Part shown: positions 46,060-58,401 of the stretch, in pieces
Position numbering within the stretch: position 1 is the stretch's first letter
Layout: every line of letters begins with the position of its first letter
Assembly (NCBI GenBank): GCA_032719365.1
Contig: CM064875.1
Location: forward strand, 37,904,693 to 37,968,692
From: Prinsepia uniflora
Taxonomy: Eukaryota > Streptophyta > Magnoliopsida > Rosales > Rosaceae
Length of the DNA stretch: 64,000 nucleotides
Direction of reading: 5' to 3'
Program-made: the position numbers and the translations under genes
The notes under the pieces: model-generated
What the model was told of the DNA's origin: nothing
Seen by the model: only the letters and a program-made list of their open reading frames with translations
Database searches by the model: none

Positions 46060-48340
46060 ATCCACCCTATATAGAAATGTAAGTTTAGTTAGTCAGAGAT
46101 GTACGTTTGTCAAGAATGCAAGTTAAAACGAAGGATGCAAGTTTAAGGTTAAAAATGCAAGTTTAAGTTAAAAATGCAAGTTAAAGATGTAAGTTTAAGT
46201 TAAAGATGTAATGCAAGTTAAACTAAATATGCAAGGGAGTTAAACATGCAAGTTAGATTAAAGATGAAAGTTTAAGATGTCATGACAAGTAATGTTAGAA
46301 AAAAGAATAAACCGACATATATACAAGTAGGAAATAACATATGTACAAGTAATGAATAACTAAGTATAAACAAGTTCAGAATGTACAAAGTAAAGTCACA
46401 GTAAAATTAAGGCAATGCACAAGTTCCAAGAGTGTCTAAACTAATGCAACACATATGTATATACATGAAGAATGATGTGAATGCATTAGAGAGAAATTAT
46501 TAGAACTTGCATAAGACATAAAAGTTACATGACAATGCATGAAAGAATGACCTGCACCTTTGATCTCACTTCCCTAGATTCACTTAGTCTAGGGGGGCTA
46601 GGGATGAAATCTGAGCATCATGAAACCTTAGGGAGGTTATGCAATTTACAAATGCAATGGAACAATATTTACACGTTGGGGTGAAGTCAAAGATATATAT
46701 GGTTCACATGACATCAAAGTTTAGATGGAGACTTATACGTTCGTACGGCCCAAGTAAATATCTTAGATTTATTCAACTGTTTGAGCAAGTTCAAAGGTGA
46801 CCAGGTTAGAAAGAATAAACATAAGAGTCAGGGCTAATTTCAAGACATCCCGAGGCTTAAACTCCATTGATATCCTTTCTTAGACCTAAAGCCTGTTATG
46901 AGTACCGTCTCTTGTCCTAGACATTACCCTTGAAAATTTTCTACTCCAGAGGAAATAAGATAACTCAAATGTTAATAATCACCGTAGGTGAAAGTTAACA
47001 AACCAGACTTCATCTATTCCATTAAAGATCAAAATCTAAATTTTAAAGTACAAGTAATCTACATATAACCGAGACCAATGCATGAATGCAGGATTTATTC
47101 ACAAGTATGGTTTTATGTACAATTTACAAGTTTAAGATGACAATTTACATATGAACAATTTATACAAGTATGAACAATTTATTCACAAGTGTGGTTTTAT
47201 GCACAAGTAATGATATTCAGAAGTAAGAATATTCACACTAACATAATGATTATGCACAAGATTTATTTACAAGTATATATTTACACTAACACAAAGTTAC
47301 GATAAGAAAATTTAAAATGATTTTTTTTTATTAAATAAAGAATAAGTATGATAACTAAGTTGAAAAGAAAAAGGAATTTTTTTTCGAAAGAAGAAGACAA
47401 ACTTAAATAAATACATACAAAAATAAAATATAAATAAAATAAATGTAAACAAGTAATATAAAAATTATGAACAAGTAAAAACAAATAAGTATGAAAAAAT
47501 ATGTACAAATATGAACAAGTATAAATAAAAATAAATAAAAATTATGAAACATAAAAATGATGAACAATTTATGAACAAGTATGAAAGTAAGAACAATTAT
47601 AAACAAGTATGAACAAGTATGTACAATTATAAACAAAGTATGAATAAGTATAATAAGAGTTTGAATTTACATAAACAAGTATAAAAATAAAAATTATGAA
47701 CAAGCATACAAATGAAAATTATGAACAATAACAAGTAACATATGTATAACATTTATTTACAAGTATGAATTAACACTATTTTTTTTTTGAATATCATTTT
47801 TCAATGAAAACGTTTTCTTTATTAAAAAAACAATTTTAAATTTTTTTTTCTAATTTCTTTTATTTTGAAATAAATAAAGAAAAAGAAAAAAGTAATTGAA
47901 AAAAAAAGATTTTTTTTTACTAATTTGTTTTTTTAAATTTACAAAACCAATTGAAAAAAACAAAAAAAAAAACAAGTACAATATACAAATTATGAACAAG
48001 TAAAAAGAAAATGAACATTATGTACAAGTATAACAAATATATACAAGTATGATAAGAATTTAAATTTACATACAAAAATATATTATGAACAAGTATAAAA
48101 CAAAAAATTATGAACATGTATAAAAAATAGAAATTATAAACAAGTATATATGTACATCTATAAAAAAACAAATATAATAAGAATAAATATAAAATGAACA
48201 ATTATAATATAAATAAGTATAAGAATATAAAAAAGTATAGTAAGAAAATTATGAACAAACATAATTTGAACAAAATTATAAATTATACACAAGTATAATA
48301 TGCACAATTTATATACATATATTAACAAATTAAAAATGAT
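46060..48340. repeat. AT-rich degenerate repeats in the Athila/TAT-like core
   Basis: Motifs such as AAGTTAAAGATGTAAGTTTA (46140-46290) and ACAAGTATGAACAAGTAT (47450-48300) recur irregularly. Frames here are low-complexity and not coding. The stretch sits where gag-pol would be. Confidence 0.6.
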
Positions 48341-48350
48341 TTTCAATTTC

Positions 48351-48368
48351 CTCAACAACGGCGCCAAA
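48351..48368 (-). other. Primer-binding site region of the Athila/TAT-like element
   Basis: The minus strand reads TTTTTGGCGCCGTTGTTGAG right after the LTR end TTATCA. GGCGCCGTTG is the core seen in Athila/TAT elements, with a slightly altered second half. Confidence 0.6.
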
Positions 48369-48371
48369 AAT

Positions 48372-50600
48372 TGATAACATTCAAACTACATATTAAATTA
48401 AACATGTAATTTGAGTATTATTCAATTTAAACCCTTTCTGTGTAGATGTAGTATTGGTAAAGATCGTTCTTAACCGGGGAAATTAGGGAACATTAATAAT
48501 GTGTTAGTGATAAAGAATAATGGATAAAAGAATAATAAATGAATTAATAAATGAAAAAAAATAAATGAATAAATGAATAAATGAATTAAAGAACTAATGA
48601 ATAAAAGAATTAAATAATTAAATAATTAAAAAATAAAGAATTGAAAAATAAAGAATATAGAATAAAGAATAAAGAATTAAAGAATTAAAGAATGAAATGA
48701 GGGGTTTTGAACAAAGTGTAATTATAAAATAAAGAAAATAAGTAAAAATAATTAAAAATTTAATTTTATTTCGACTTTAATCTTTGTACAAGTGAACTTT
48801 TTTCAAACACATATTTTCACCAACACTCTAACATTTTGCTCATATTAAACCAATCTCGAAATTCTACCTTCATCATCTCATTGTACGTCAAACATTTAAA
48901 TCTCTTCAACCTTATTCTAAGTGCACCGAACAACGGTCATAAACACTTAGCGTTAAATTGAAGGTTAAGCACTAAAACATATGAAGTGAATGAAATTCAA
49001 AAAGTAAAACACATGAAGATTGTATTCACATTTACAAAAGTTAGAAAGAAAATACCAACACATATATTGAACTATAAATAAAACCGAAACAATAACAAGA
49101 GTTCAAGTAAAGGGAGAAATGTTACACTTTCGGAAACCAAGAACAGCTTGTGATTCCGAAAGTGGATGAAAACAATGAAATGTTATCCATAAAATTCTCT
49201 GAATAGCAGAATAAATCTTATGAAGATGGAAGAATAAACATAAGAATGCGGACTTAAACTATAGAATTATTTTGGAAATATTCGTCCTAAGTATTTCTTA
49301 AGAAAAGTATAAAAATGTGTTTAAGAGCTCTCAAAGAAAAGTCACAAGAACAAAGTTAAGAAGAAATGAAATTAAGAAACAAAATGTAAAGACATAAATT
49401 AAAAATAAGAATTAAAAGAAAGCTAATTAATAAGAAAATCTACAAGAAGTTTCAAATGGTCCCAAAAATAAAGAACAAAATTAAAAGAAGATGAACTAAA
49501 AGAAGAGGAAAATGAACTAAAAAATGAAACTAAAAAATGGACAAAATGAGGACTAAGAGAAACTAAAAAGGGACTAAAAACTACTCAAAGGGAGACCCTA
49601 AACAAATAAAATGGTCTCCCTATTTATAGAGGGAGTGCCAAAATTCAAATATTAAAATACAAAATAAAGATATAAAATGAAATGATGAACAATGATGAAA
49701 AATGATGATTAATGATGAAATTGGGGATGATTTGGGCTGAAAAATGGCTGAATGTGCATGGAAATCTACAAAAGGGGTAGGTATGGACTGTTCGATCGCA
49801 GTTGGCTGAAACTGCAGTCTAAAATTCAGCATGGAGCTGCGCAGAGGAGCATATGGGAGTCAGTGGAGCCGTGCTGGCAAGCTTAAGGTGTGTTTTGCGC
49901 ATGTCTCCCGAAGCGGATAACCACAATTCGGTACACAAGCGCCGATGGATGAATGCGCACTTCGGTGGTCAGCGCCGCGCGAAGACTAGGCTAGCATGAT
50001 GGGTTTGGGTCGCGAGTCTCTAGGCCTGGGCTGGATCTTGGGCTGGTGACTTCGCAAGTGGGCTTCGCTAGCTGGATTATTTTTGGGCCTCGCGGCTGGG
50101 TTGGGCTGCAACTAAAATTGGACTGGGCTTGATTAATGAATTTGGGCTTCTATAAATGAAATTCAATTTTAAAATGGATTTATATAAATCCACCGAATTT
50201 CGTTCATAATTTCTTCGTTTGAATTCCGATTGGGACGATTCCTTCGCCAAAATGTTCAGAATTCCAGGTTTTATTTATTTTTTCAAAAATCCCACAAAAT
50301 ATATTATTTTCTCCAATTATTTGTAATTGAAATATTAGAAGTCAAATATAATGGGTATAAAATAATATAAAATAATGCTTATTTGAAGACCTATTACAAA
50401 ACCTCCTAAGAATTCAAATTATTTTCACAAAACTTATTCCATCAAAATTGTGGATCTCATTTTAACTTTGCTCTAAGTCTAATTTAATTTCCAAAATCTA
50501 AAAGCGTTAAAATAAAAACATGATAAATTAAAGCATTTTATGGGAAGGGGCTGAGTTTCAAACTCACTTTTCTCTCCGTACATTCCAATTTTTTTCTAGC
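48372..50600 (-). repeat. 5' LTR of the Athila/TAT-like element
   Basis: Only 48372-49107 is shared with the left copy. To the right a minus-strand TATAAATA box (49621-49628) within CTATAAATAGGGAGACC fits an LTR promoter, with U3 beyond it. The edge is set loosely because no TG/CA end with a duplication could be fixed. Confidence 0.5.
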
Positions 50601-50992
50601 CATCAAATTGGAAAAATCAACATAAAATCAATGAACATGTTTAAAAGGAGGAGGCAAAATGTAAAAAAATGGAGTGCGGAAATCAATTCCTCTATGAAAA
50701 CAAGTTTTAGGTTGTACTAAATTTGCATATTGGTGCTAGCAGTACTATAATTTGCATATCCGTTTTTAATAACATTACAATCTAGTGATATTTTCACTTG
50801 TAAATGAAGGATTTCAAATTCAACTCTTTCATATAGAGAAGAATTTGTAATTTATATGAATTTGATTCTAATAATTGAATCATTGTGTGAATTTATCAAA
50901 ATTGACAATTTCTTTATAATACAATATCGTCGTATATAAAATCATTCTACGTATATAAAAGCGAACTATTGTTAGATAGAAACACTATAGGA

Positions 50993-51260
50993 AAATATAC
51001 CTTGCTCAATAACAAAGATTCATTGGGCAAACATAAACTTTGTCGAGTAAAATTTTGTATGACGACTATTCGTCGTGCAAATGTTGTCGTTTAAAGGGCA
51101 TAGAGATAGAGTTTTCTCGATGAAAAAAATAATTTCTTAGGGCAACATATACCTAGCACTACAAATATATTGGTCGTCACAAAATCATTGTACAAAGAGC
51201 AATGAGTAAACATGATGTTGCCTACGAATTATTTTCGTAGAGCAACTTGTATTATATATG
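50993..51260. mobile_element. Possible CACTA transposon end
   Basis: CACTATAGGAAAATATACCTT resembles CACTA termini. The next 250 bases hold subterminal-like repeats (CAATAACAAAGATTCATTGG, TTCGTCGTGC, TTCGTAGAGCAA). A related GCCCAACAAAT...TTCGCTGGG stretch is near 55030-55060, but no clear right end or 3-bp duplication was found. Confidence 0.35.
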
Positions 51261-51398
51261 GTATGGGGTTAGTGGCGGACCCAAAAATTTTGCTCGAGAG
51301 GGTCAATATGTAAAATGTCAACAAATTTGGAAAGCAAAAATATCCTTTAAAACTAAAGGATACTATTAAAATTCATAATTTATAAAAAATTACAAATG

Positions 51399-53690
51399 TC
51401 AACAATGACTTTTCATATCCTGAAATAGTTGCATTATAGCTTCATTATCAATACAAACAAAGATATCCCTCTCAATATAAACAACCAAATGATCACTCAA
51501 CCATTGATCTTGCATTCTATTGCAGAGTGGAGTTTTCACAATATTCATAGCGGAAAATGCTTTTTCTACTAAAGCGGTTGCAACTGGTTGCACCAAGATA
51601 AGCGTAAGAAGCAAATTACACATCCTTGTATACTCTATACTTCCCCCGTCTTGGCCATTTCCCTTGAAAGACTTCAAAATATAAAACACATTACTCAAAT
51701 GCATATTATGCATGTAAAATCCAAGTTGATCCTCAAGTGTAAAGAGTTCTCAAGAACTAAATTTTTTAGGATAAAATTCAGCAAAACGAAGTAGTTTGTG
51801 TTTTTGAAATTCCGAGAAGGAATTATCTGAAATCAAGCATGTCATACAAATAAGTAACTCAGTATTTACCTCGTTGAACAGATTATTCAATTCTAAAAGC
51901 TAGTAATTAATGATATGAGCAAAGAGACCCACACAATAATGCTGACGGTCTATAAGTTTTGAAGCTACACGTTTAGATTATCCTCGAGCATAGAATGTAT
52001 CATCCATGCTGGGAACATGTATATCATGTTCATCATAAAAACATGAAACTTGATCAAGTAAAAGATCAAATTCATTATCTCTCTTGTATTGTAGTTGTTG
52101 ATTACTTGCTTGAACTAGAGTTATAGCATTCACAATATCTTGGTCTTTTTTTTTTGTAACGCTTCTGACAAGTCATTTGTGACTCCTAAAATAGGTCTCA
52201 TAAAAAAAGATGAAAACAAATTGAAAAGTTTGAATATCTTCAAAGGATCTATTTGCTTCACCTAAATGACCCGTCAATCCATCATCTATAATCAATTAAA
52301 GCACTTCCACCACAGATTGGAACATAGAGATAATACTTACCAAAGTACTATAATGTAAGTTCCAACCTGTAGCACCCACACGTTTGAGACTAGTTTCTTA
52401 GTTTAAACCTTGTCCCATTTCAAGAAAATCTTCTTCAAGAGCTACCGTAAGAACCCTTTGTAGTTGATCTCTAAGAAAATCACAGTGCTTACAATGCTCT
52501 AATAATAATAACAAGACTATTTTCCTTGGTGAAAAAAAGTAGCATTGTCTGCATGACCTTTTGCCACTGCCACGAAAGCTAATTGAAGTTGATGTGCAAA
52601 TCAATGAGCATAAAAATGTATAAGGATTTTCTTTCAAAATTTTTGCTTAAAGACCATTGAACTCACCTTTCATATTACTAGCTCCATCATAACCTTTTTC
52701 TCATAGCATGGACATGTTCATGTTGGTTATAGACAACAATTTTTTAATAGCATCTTTTAATATGCTTGAACAGGTATCCACAACATGTTGACTCCAACAA
52801 AGCTTTCAATTACATGTCCCATTTTGTCTACATATTGAAATACCATTGTCATATGCTTCTTTGTTGAACAATCACATGATTTATCAACCATTATTGAGAA
52901 GAACTCACCATTCACATCCTTGGTGACAACATCAATGGTTTCAACCGAACATGCATTAACAAGATCCTTTTAAATTTTAGGAGCTATTAACTTGGGATTC
53001 CATGGAGCATTATCAAACAAAACGGTCTTCACCTTCACATCATGATTTGCAAGAAATACCATGAGCTCCACATAATTTTCTAGTTGCTTGAACTTTATAT
53101 TTTATCATGAGCACAAAATGAAAGACCTTGCATCAACAAAAATCTAGTGCAATCAATTGTCGTATTCAAGCATATGCAGTAATTGATATAAGCTTGGTTT
53201 GATTGCTAGACCACAATTGTTTTGATATGTTGAATTTGGTTCATAAGATCTTCACAAGCTTGTCTAGCTTGATTATGAACAAATATGTTCTATAAGTTTC
53301 TCTTTCTTCTTTCAATTTCTAAAGTCTATCTCCTTTAAGGTATCATTATAGACTTGCTCAAAATTAGTTTTAAACAAATAGAAAGAAAGGTAAAATCCCG
53401 CATCTTTATCCTTACGATACTCATAAACTCATCAAACCAATCACAGTTGAAGCATCGATTATACCCCGAAATTCTTGTTTTTGGAAAATCCTTAACATTC
53501 ATTTGTTGGTTGACAAGGACCCCTAAGTAGATAGGCTCTCTGAATTTCATTGCGATTGTTATAATCATAATTCAACATTCGAGGACGAAGACCAGGATCT
53601 CCAAGAAGATTAGTTAAAATTGCATCCAACTCACTTTCTTTTTATGTTGAACTCCTTGGGTCTTTGGTAGTAAGATCATGACATTGTCTC
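51399..53690 (-). pseudogene. Decayed hAT transposase gene (TTF zinc finger/DUF4371 type)
   Basis: On the minus strand, pieces in the right order match the family: near 53335-53568 the TTF-type region (KDFPKTRISG, CFNCDWFDEF); about 52730-52990 the DUF4371-type core (DVNGEFFSIMVDKSCDCSTK, FQYVDKMGHVIESF); about 52400-52640 ENPYTFLCS; and at 51399-51713 the C-terminal dimerisation domain (PVATALVEKAFSAMNIVK, CNRMQDQWLSDHLVVYIERD). Stops and frameshifts separate them. A possible left end TAGTGGCGGACCC lies at 51270-51282; no right end was found. Confidence 0.75.
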
Positions 53691-53699
53691 TTAAAATAT

Positions 53700-56687
53700 C
53701 GTTCTATAATTGTATAATAAAAGATAACACATAAAACTTTCTCGATAAAAAATATTTTCTAATAGACAAATAAATTTAAATAAACCACTAAAAATCCTCA
53801 ATAGCAATTAACAATTTACATGATGACAAAATAATATTACAACTTCACAAATGCACAAACAATATCACAAATTCACAATACAATCATACAAAAAGTCTTC
53901 AAGTGGCCGACCACTTGGTCCACTTCTACTTGGATAATGTATTAATGTGTTTCTCAAAACTCAATCATCACCACTTACCTCACTCAATCATCAAAATATT
54001 ATTACATAATGTATTAATGTGTTTCTCAAGACTCAATCATCACCAATTCACAAAAATCAATCATGAATTCATCACAATACAATTATGTTTCTCATACCAC
54101 AATCACCAATTTACCCATTGCCCACAAGCATATGCCATAACTCCCATTCCCATAGTCCCACGTCTCTACACACTACACCACAGCCTCACATGACTACAAC
54201 CACATGCCCACCTGTGACTCCGTGAGCCGCCCAATGACACACTCATGGTCTCCCCTAGAAGAAATCAATAAAATCAAAATATCCCAATTCACTAGAAATT
54301 GAATTTGAGTGAGCCTGACTCTCTCAAAGCCAAAGAAACACAATTCACGATTAAATCAAGATATCCTAATTGGGCAGTTCTTCTAAATTTCTAACAAAGA
54401 AAACTGAAAGCCATTGCAACAACTTCCTTTATTTCCATGGCAATAACTTATATACCAATTAATCAAAGAAATTTAGATATAAACATTTAGGGTTTATGAA
54501 TTAAGAAATTTATTTATTTTGATTTAATGGAGGAAACAGTTGACCTCCCTCTATTGATTTGACTTAATGTGACGACCTTCGGCGTCGGTGGCGGTGAGAA
54601 AGAGACCAAATGCTGTGCAGTGTGCCTGTGCCGCTCGCTTGTTCGATGTGTTCAAACTTCAGTCTTCCTTATGCTCTATTTTAGTCTTCGTAGATGTAAA
54701 TAATACAAACTACAAGTATGCAATAGGGTTCCTCCAGTTCATATTTTTTGTTCTTTTCACTTAATGAAATGGCTTCATTTGGTTGAGAGTAAAAAACAAT
54801 TCCACTTACAAAAAAAAAACGACATTATTTGGTTTATGTTAGAGGAAAAAAAACCCATCTTCCTTAGTGCCTCTCTTCTTAGAGGCATTTTATCAAGAAC
54901 GTAATAGGCAGCTTTGACGTAGAGGACAAGGTCAAGGCCTCCTAACATGAAGGTTTCTCCTCCGGGCAAAGAATCAAGTGACCCTCTTTACCCCTTAGTC
55001 GGTCCGCTAGTGTATGAGGTAGGAATATTTGCCCAACAAATTACATAATTCGCTGGGTAAGACTTATATATTGTAATAAAATTATTTTATTTAATATTTG
55101 TAATGTAACATAATTAAATAAAAATATTGTTTAATTGTAAATAGTAGATTCAAAATAACACATTAAAACGACCAAATTTTAATTATGAATAATAAAATCA
55201 CAAAAAATAATTTTTTTATATTTTTAAATATAAATATTTGTAAATGTAATATAATTAAAAAAAATAATACTCACAAATTTAATAAAAAGAAATATTTCTC
55301 GAATTTAATATTTTACATAAATAAAAATAACATTTTGGCATCTTCTATATATCTACACACTCAACGATTGGTCGGGATACAGGGCTGGTTATGGGGGCGG
55401 CTGAGTACCTTGCATTTGAGCCAATTGTTGAGCCTGCCTATGAACATCCACCTCTGGCCACAACGAACCTTCTGCTCACTATTCCCCTTGCCAGAACGCA
55501 AGAGGTCATGATCCCCCTAGTGGGCGTATTTCTTCTTTCCCCGATTGTTTTTGTTACTTCACTGTTCATTATTATAAACAAACAATAATTTTGAATGATA
55601 AATTCACAAAATTAAACAAAACTATCCAATCGTAAAAAAATTTGACGCTAAATTACTAAATAAAAAATTCATAATATTCATCATATATCAAAAACAGATT
55701 TTATTACGAAAAATCATATCCCACATTCTCATATCTACAAAATTCAATGCACATATCATATCAAAAACTCATATCCAAAAAATCATATCCAACATATCTC
55801 ATATCCGAAAAATTAAATAAAAAAACCATATAAAAAATTATATCAAAAAATCATATCCAACATTTCTTATATCCACAAAATTAAATACAAAAATCATATC
55901 AAAAGATTGCAACCAAGAAATCATATCCAACTATTCTCATATTTTCCTAAATTCAAAACAAAATATAAAAAGAAAATCATATGCAACATTTCTCAAATCC
56001 ACAAAATTAAAATCCAACAATTCTCATATATACCTACATTTAATTCAAAAATCATAACCAAAATTTCAATATTTTATTCTCAATAAAATATTAAAAATAT
56101 TCACAAACTTGTAATTTTCTAAATCCAATCCAACCCTAAGTCCAATTCCTAAATCCAAATTGAATTCCTATATAACACACACACACACATACTTATAATG
56201 GATAAAGTTGGTAGGGGCAGTGAGATGGAGGCGACGACAGACAGAGCTCTTCCTTTAGTGGAGAAAGGGACGAATTGGGTATTTTGGGATTGGGTTCGGG
56301 TTTAAGTTTGAGTTTGAGAGAGAGAGTAAGTGCGAAAGAGATTGAGCGAGGGAGAAAGAGTCAGAGAATGAGAATGGGAGTGATGGACGTCTTAGGGTTT
56401 TGAGAATTGGGTTGAACAATATACTAAAATGGATAAGGAATTAAAGGAAATTATTAATTGTATTTCATTCATTGGACTGCTGTGTGGTCAAGGACCACTC
56501 CTAAATGCCTCCAACGGCTACAATGACAGCTAACAAATAGTCTGTCCTCTTCTTTACATTAGGTGAAAAGCGACATTGAAATTGGAAAGGTGTCATTCAC
56601 TAGCTACTGGGCTTGACAGAGAGATAGGGATGTTGTCCAGAGACTGAGCCCAACAATGGTGCCCCTGAAAATCAGGCTTGTCCTCTG
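53700..56687. other. AT-rich stretch with no recognised gene
   Basis: A block ATGTATTAATGTGTTTCTCA is duplicated 72 bases apart (about 53937 and 54009). ATCATATCCAACAT-type repeats fill about 55720-56040, and a CA run is at about 56165-56180. A minus-strand frame at 54775-54969 (contains GLDLVLYVKAAYYVLDKMPL) looks protein-like, but I do not recognise it. Confidence 0.5.
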
Positions 56688-57301
56688 TGTGAGGACCCGT
56701 GCTTTGGAGGCATGGTTAGCAATCCCATATCGCCCCGGGGGATCTTAGGGATGCACCTTATATTTGTGGGCGTGCATCTATCCAACAGGAGACCTTTTGG
56801 GAGCTCACTGGCTTTGGATTCCTAGGGAACTCCAAAGTTAAGCGAGTAGGAGCTGGTGTAATCTCATGATGGGTGACCCACTAGGAAGTTACACGTGAGC
56901 TCCCATAAACAAAACTGTGAGGGCTGGGCCCAAAGCAGACAATATGGTGCTCAATGGGTCAGGTTCTAGAAGAATGGTATCCGAGCTAGACCTCGACCAG
57001 AAGTGTGCCAACGATGACGCTGCCCCCCAAGGCAGGTGGATTGTAAGACTCGTGTCTTGTGAAGAACGGTGAACAATCCCACATCGCTCGGGGAGGGAAA
57101 GGTGAGGTGCCTTCTATGTGTGGGCACGTATCTATCTAGTGTGATGCCTTTTGGGAGCTCACTACTTTGGATTCCTTGGGAACTCCAAAGTTAAGCGAGT
57201 AGGGGATGGTGCAATCCTAGGATGGGTTACCCATTGGGAAGTTGCACGTGAGCTCCCAGGAATAAAACCGTGAGGGATGGGACCAAAGTAGATAATGTGG
57301 G
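56688..57301 (+). mobile_element. Cassandra-type TRIM carrying 5S rRNA sequence
   Basis: The LTRs are 56688-56970 (TGTGAGGACCCGTG...) and 57042-57301 (TGTAAGACTCGTG..., cut short at the right). Between them lie a tRNA-Met-like primer site (TGGTATCCGAGC, 56975-56986) and a short purine-rich tract before 57042. Each LTR contains a region like 5S rRNA (56825-56897 and 57178-57250). The LTR length of about 280 bases, no coding and 5S sequence in the LTR are the defining Cassandra features. The last 40 or so bases of the right LTR are missing, so it is a truncated copy. Confidence 0.85.
56825..56897 (+). other. 5S rRNA-like segment in left Cassandra LTR
   Basis: AACTCCAAAGTTAAGCGAG and GATGGGTGACCCACTAGGAA correspond to the middle and 3' part of plant 5S rRNA, including its internal promoter region. 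The right LTR repeats it at 57178-57250 (GATGGGTTACCCATTGGGAA). The changes make it unlikely to be a functional 5S gene. Confidence 0.8.
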
Positions 57302-57329
57302 TTTAGGTGGAAACCTGAGGTACCCCGAG

Positions 57330-58401
57330 CTTTGCGTTTAGACCCCAGGAGACAACTCAGTCCAGTGAGACGTTGGTTGGGTCCACTGGGAGATAGAGTG
57401 GCAGAGCTGGTCGTACAGTGATTTTTATTCCTGTGGACAACGTGGTCACATCATGAGAAAGTGTCCACACCGACCAAGTGGTAGTGGTACAGATCGAGGT
57501 GTAACTGAGTAGGGACCGAGTATTGCCTCGACTTCTGATGTGACATGTGGGATAGGAGTTGGTAGGGTCCGCGGTGGACCACGAGGACTTGGTTGGACAT
57601 CGGAACCACATGCCCGAGTGTTTGTAGTTACTTAACAGGAGGCTCAAGTAGCCCCTGGAGTGGTGACATGTAGGCATACTATTTTTGGTCACGATGTATG
57701 CATTTTGATAGATTTCTAGCTACTCACTCTTTTGTTTCTCGAGGTTATGCATTGTCAGCGGATAGAGAGATGTACATAGTTGGTTGGTATATGGGAGTCG
57801 GTACACTGACCAGAGATATTTGTATGTGGTAAACCAGGTGATACGAGGTTACCCAGTGATGATATAGGATATTAACCTAGTGGCTGAATTGATACTCCTA
57901 GACTTGTATGATTTTGATGTTATCCTTGCGATGGATTGGTTGATGACTCATCATGCATATATCGCGCGTTCCGATAAGAGAGTGATATTTCGGAGCCCAG
58001 GATTTCCAAAGGTTATATTTCTGGGAGATCAGATGGTGTTACCCCCTCTCCCCGAGTTATAATGGCCCTCACGATAGATAGATTGTTGAGGAGAAGTAGC
58101 CAGGGTTATTTGGCTTATGTGATTGATGTACAAGATACCTCAGCAAGGGTTGAGGACATACCAATGAGAATTCCCATATGTGTTTCCTGAGGATCTGTAG
58201 GATTACCACCTCACAGAGAGGTTGAGTTTATGATCAAGCTTATCTCTGGTACACGACTTATCTCCTAAACACCATTTCAGTCTGGTTACTAGCAGTTGTG
58301 AGTAAAAGGGGAAAGTGCTCCAAAGATAACATTTCAGACTCGATGCGACCATTATGAGTTCCTAGTGACGCCGTCCGGATTGACAAACGCACCAGCTACA
58401 T
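57330..58401 (+). pseudogene. Decayed Tekay gag end, protease and start of reverse transcriptase
   Basis: In order: a zinc knuckle (FYSCGQRGHIMRKCPHR, near 57423-57475; its first Cys appears replaced), a protease region (VCILIDF near 57690; DFDVILAMDWL at 57910-57945), a linker (SQGYLAYVIDVQ), then PHREVEFMIKLISGT and the reverse-transcriptase segment YEFLV...LTNAPA just before the insertion at 58402. Frameshifts and stops are frequent. The left side ends against the Cassandra element, and no 5' LTR is present. Confidence 0.8.

Larger units (their letters stand above)
38368..50600 (-). mobile_element. Athila/TAT-like gypsy element, reversed, coding region lost
   Basis: Two copies of one sequence (38368-39138 and 48372-49107) lie in the same orientation about 10 kb apart. 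At the inner edge of the right copy the minus strand reads TTATCA then a TTTTTGGCGCCGTTGTTGAGG site, close to the primer site of Athila/TAT elements. Near 46006-46050 the minus strand has AGCGCTTGTTGGGAGACAAC, the sequence that usually ends pol in those lineages. No pol domain remains. Two solo LTRs are nested inside. The outer right edge is uncertain (about 50400-50600), and no target duplication was established. Confidence 0.6.

Noticed and set aside
56825..57250. 5S rRNA genes
   Set aside because: Only partial 5S-like sequence within Cassandra LTRs, with changes; not true 5S genes.
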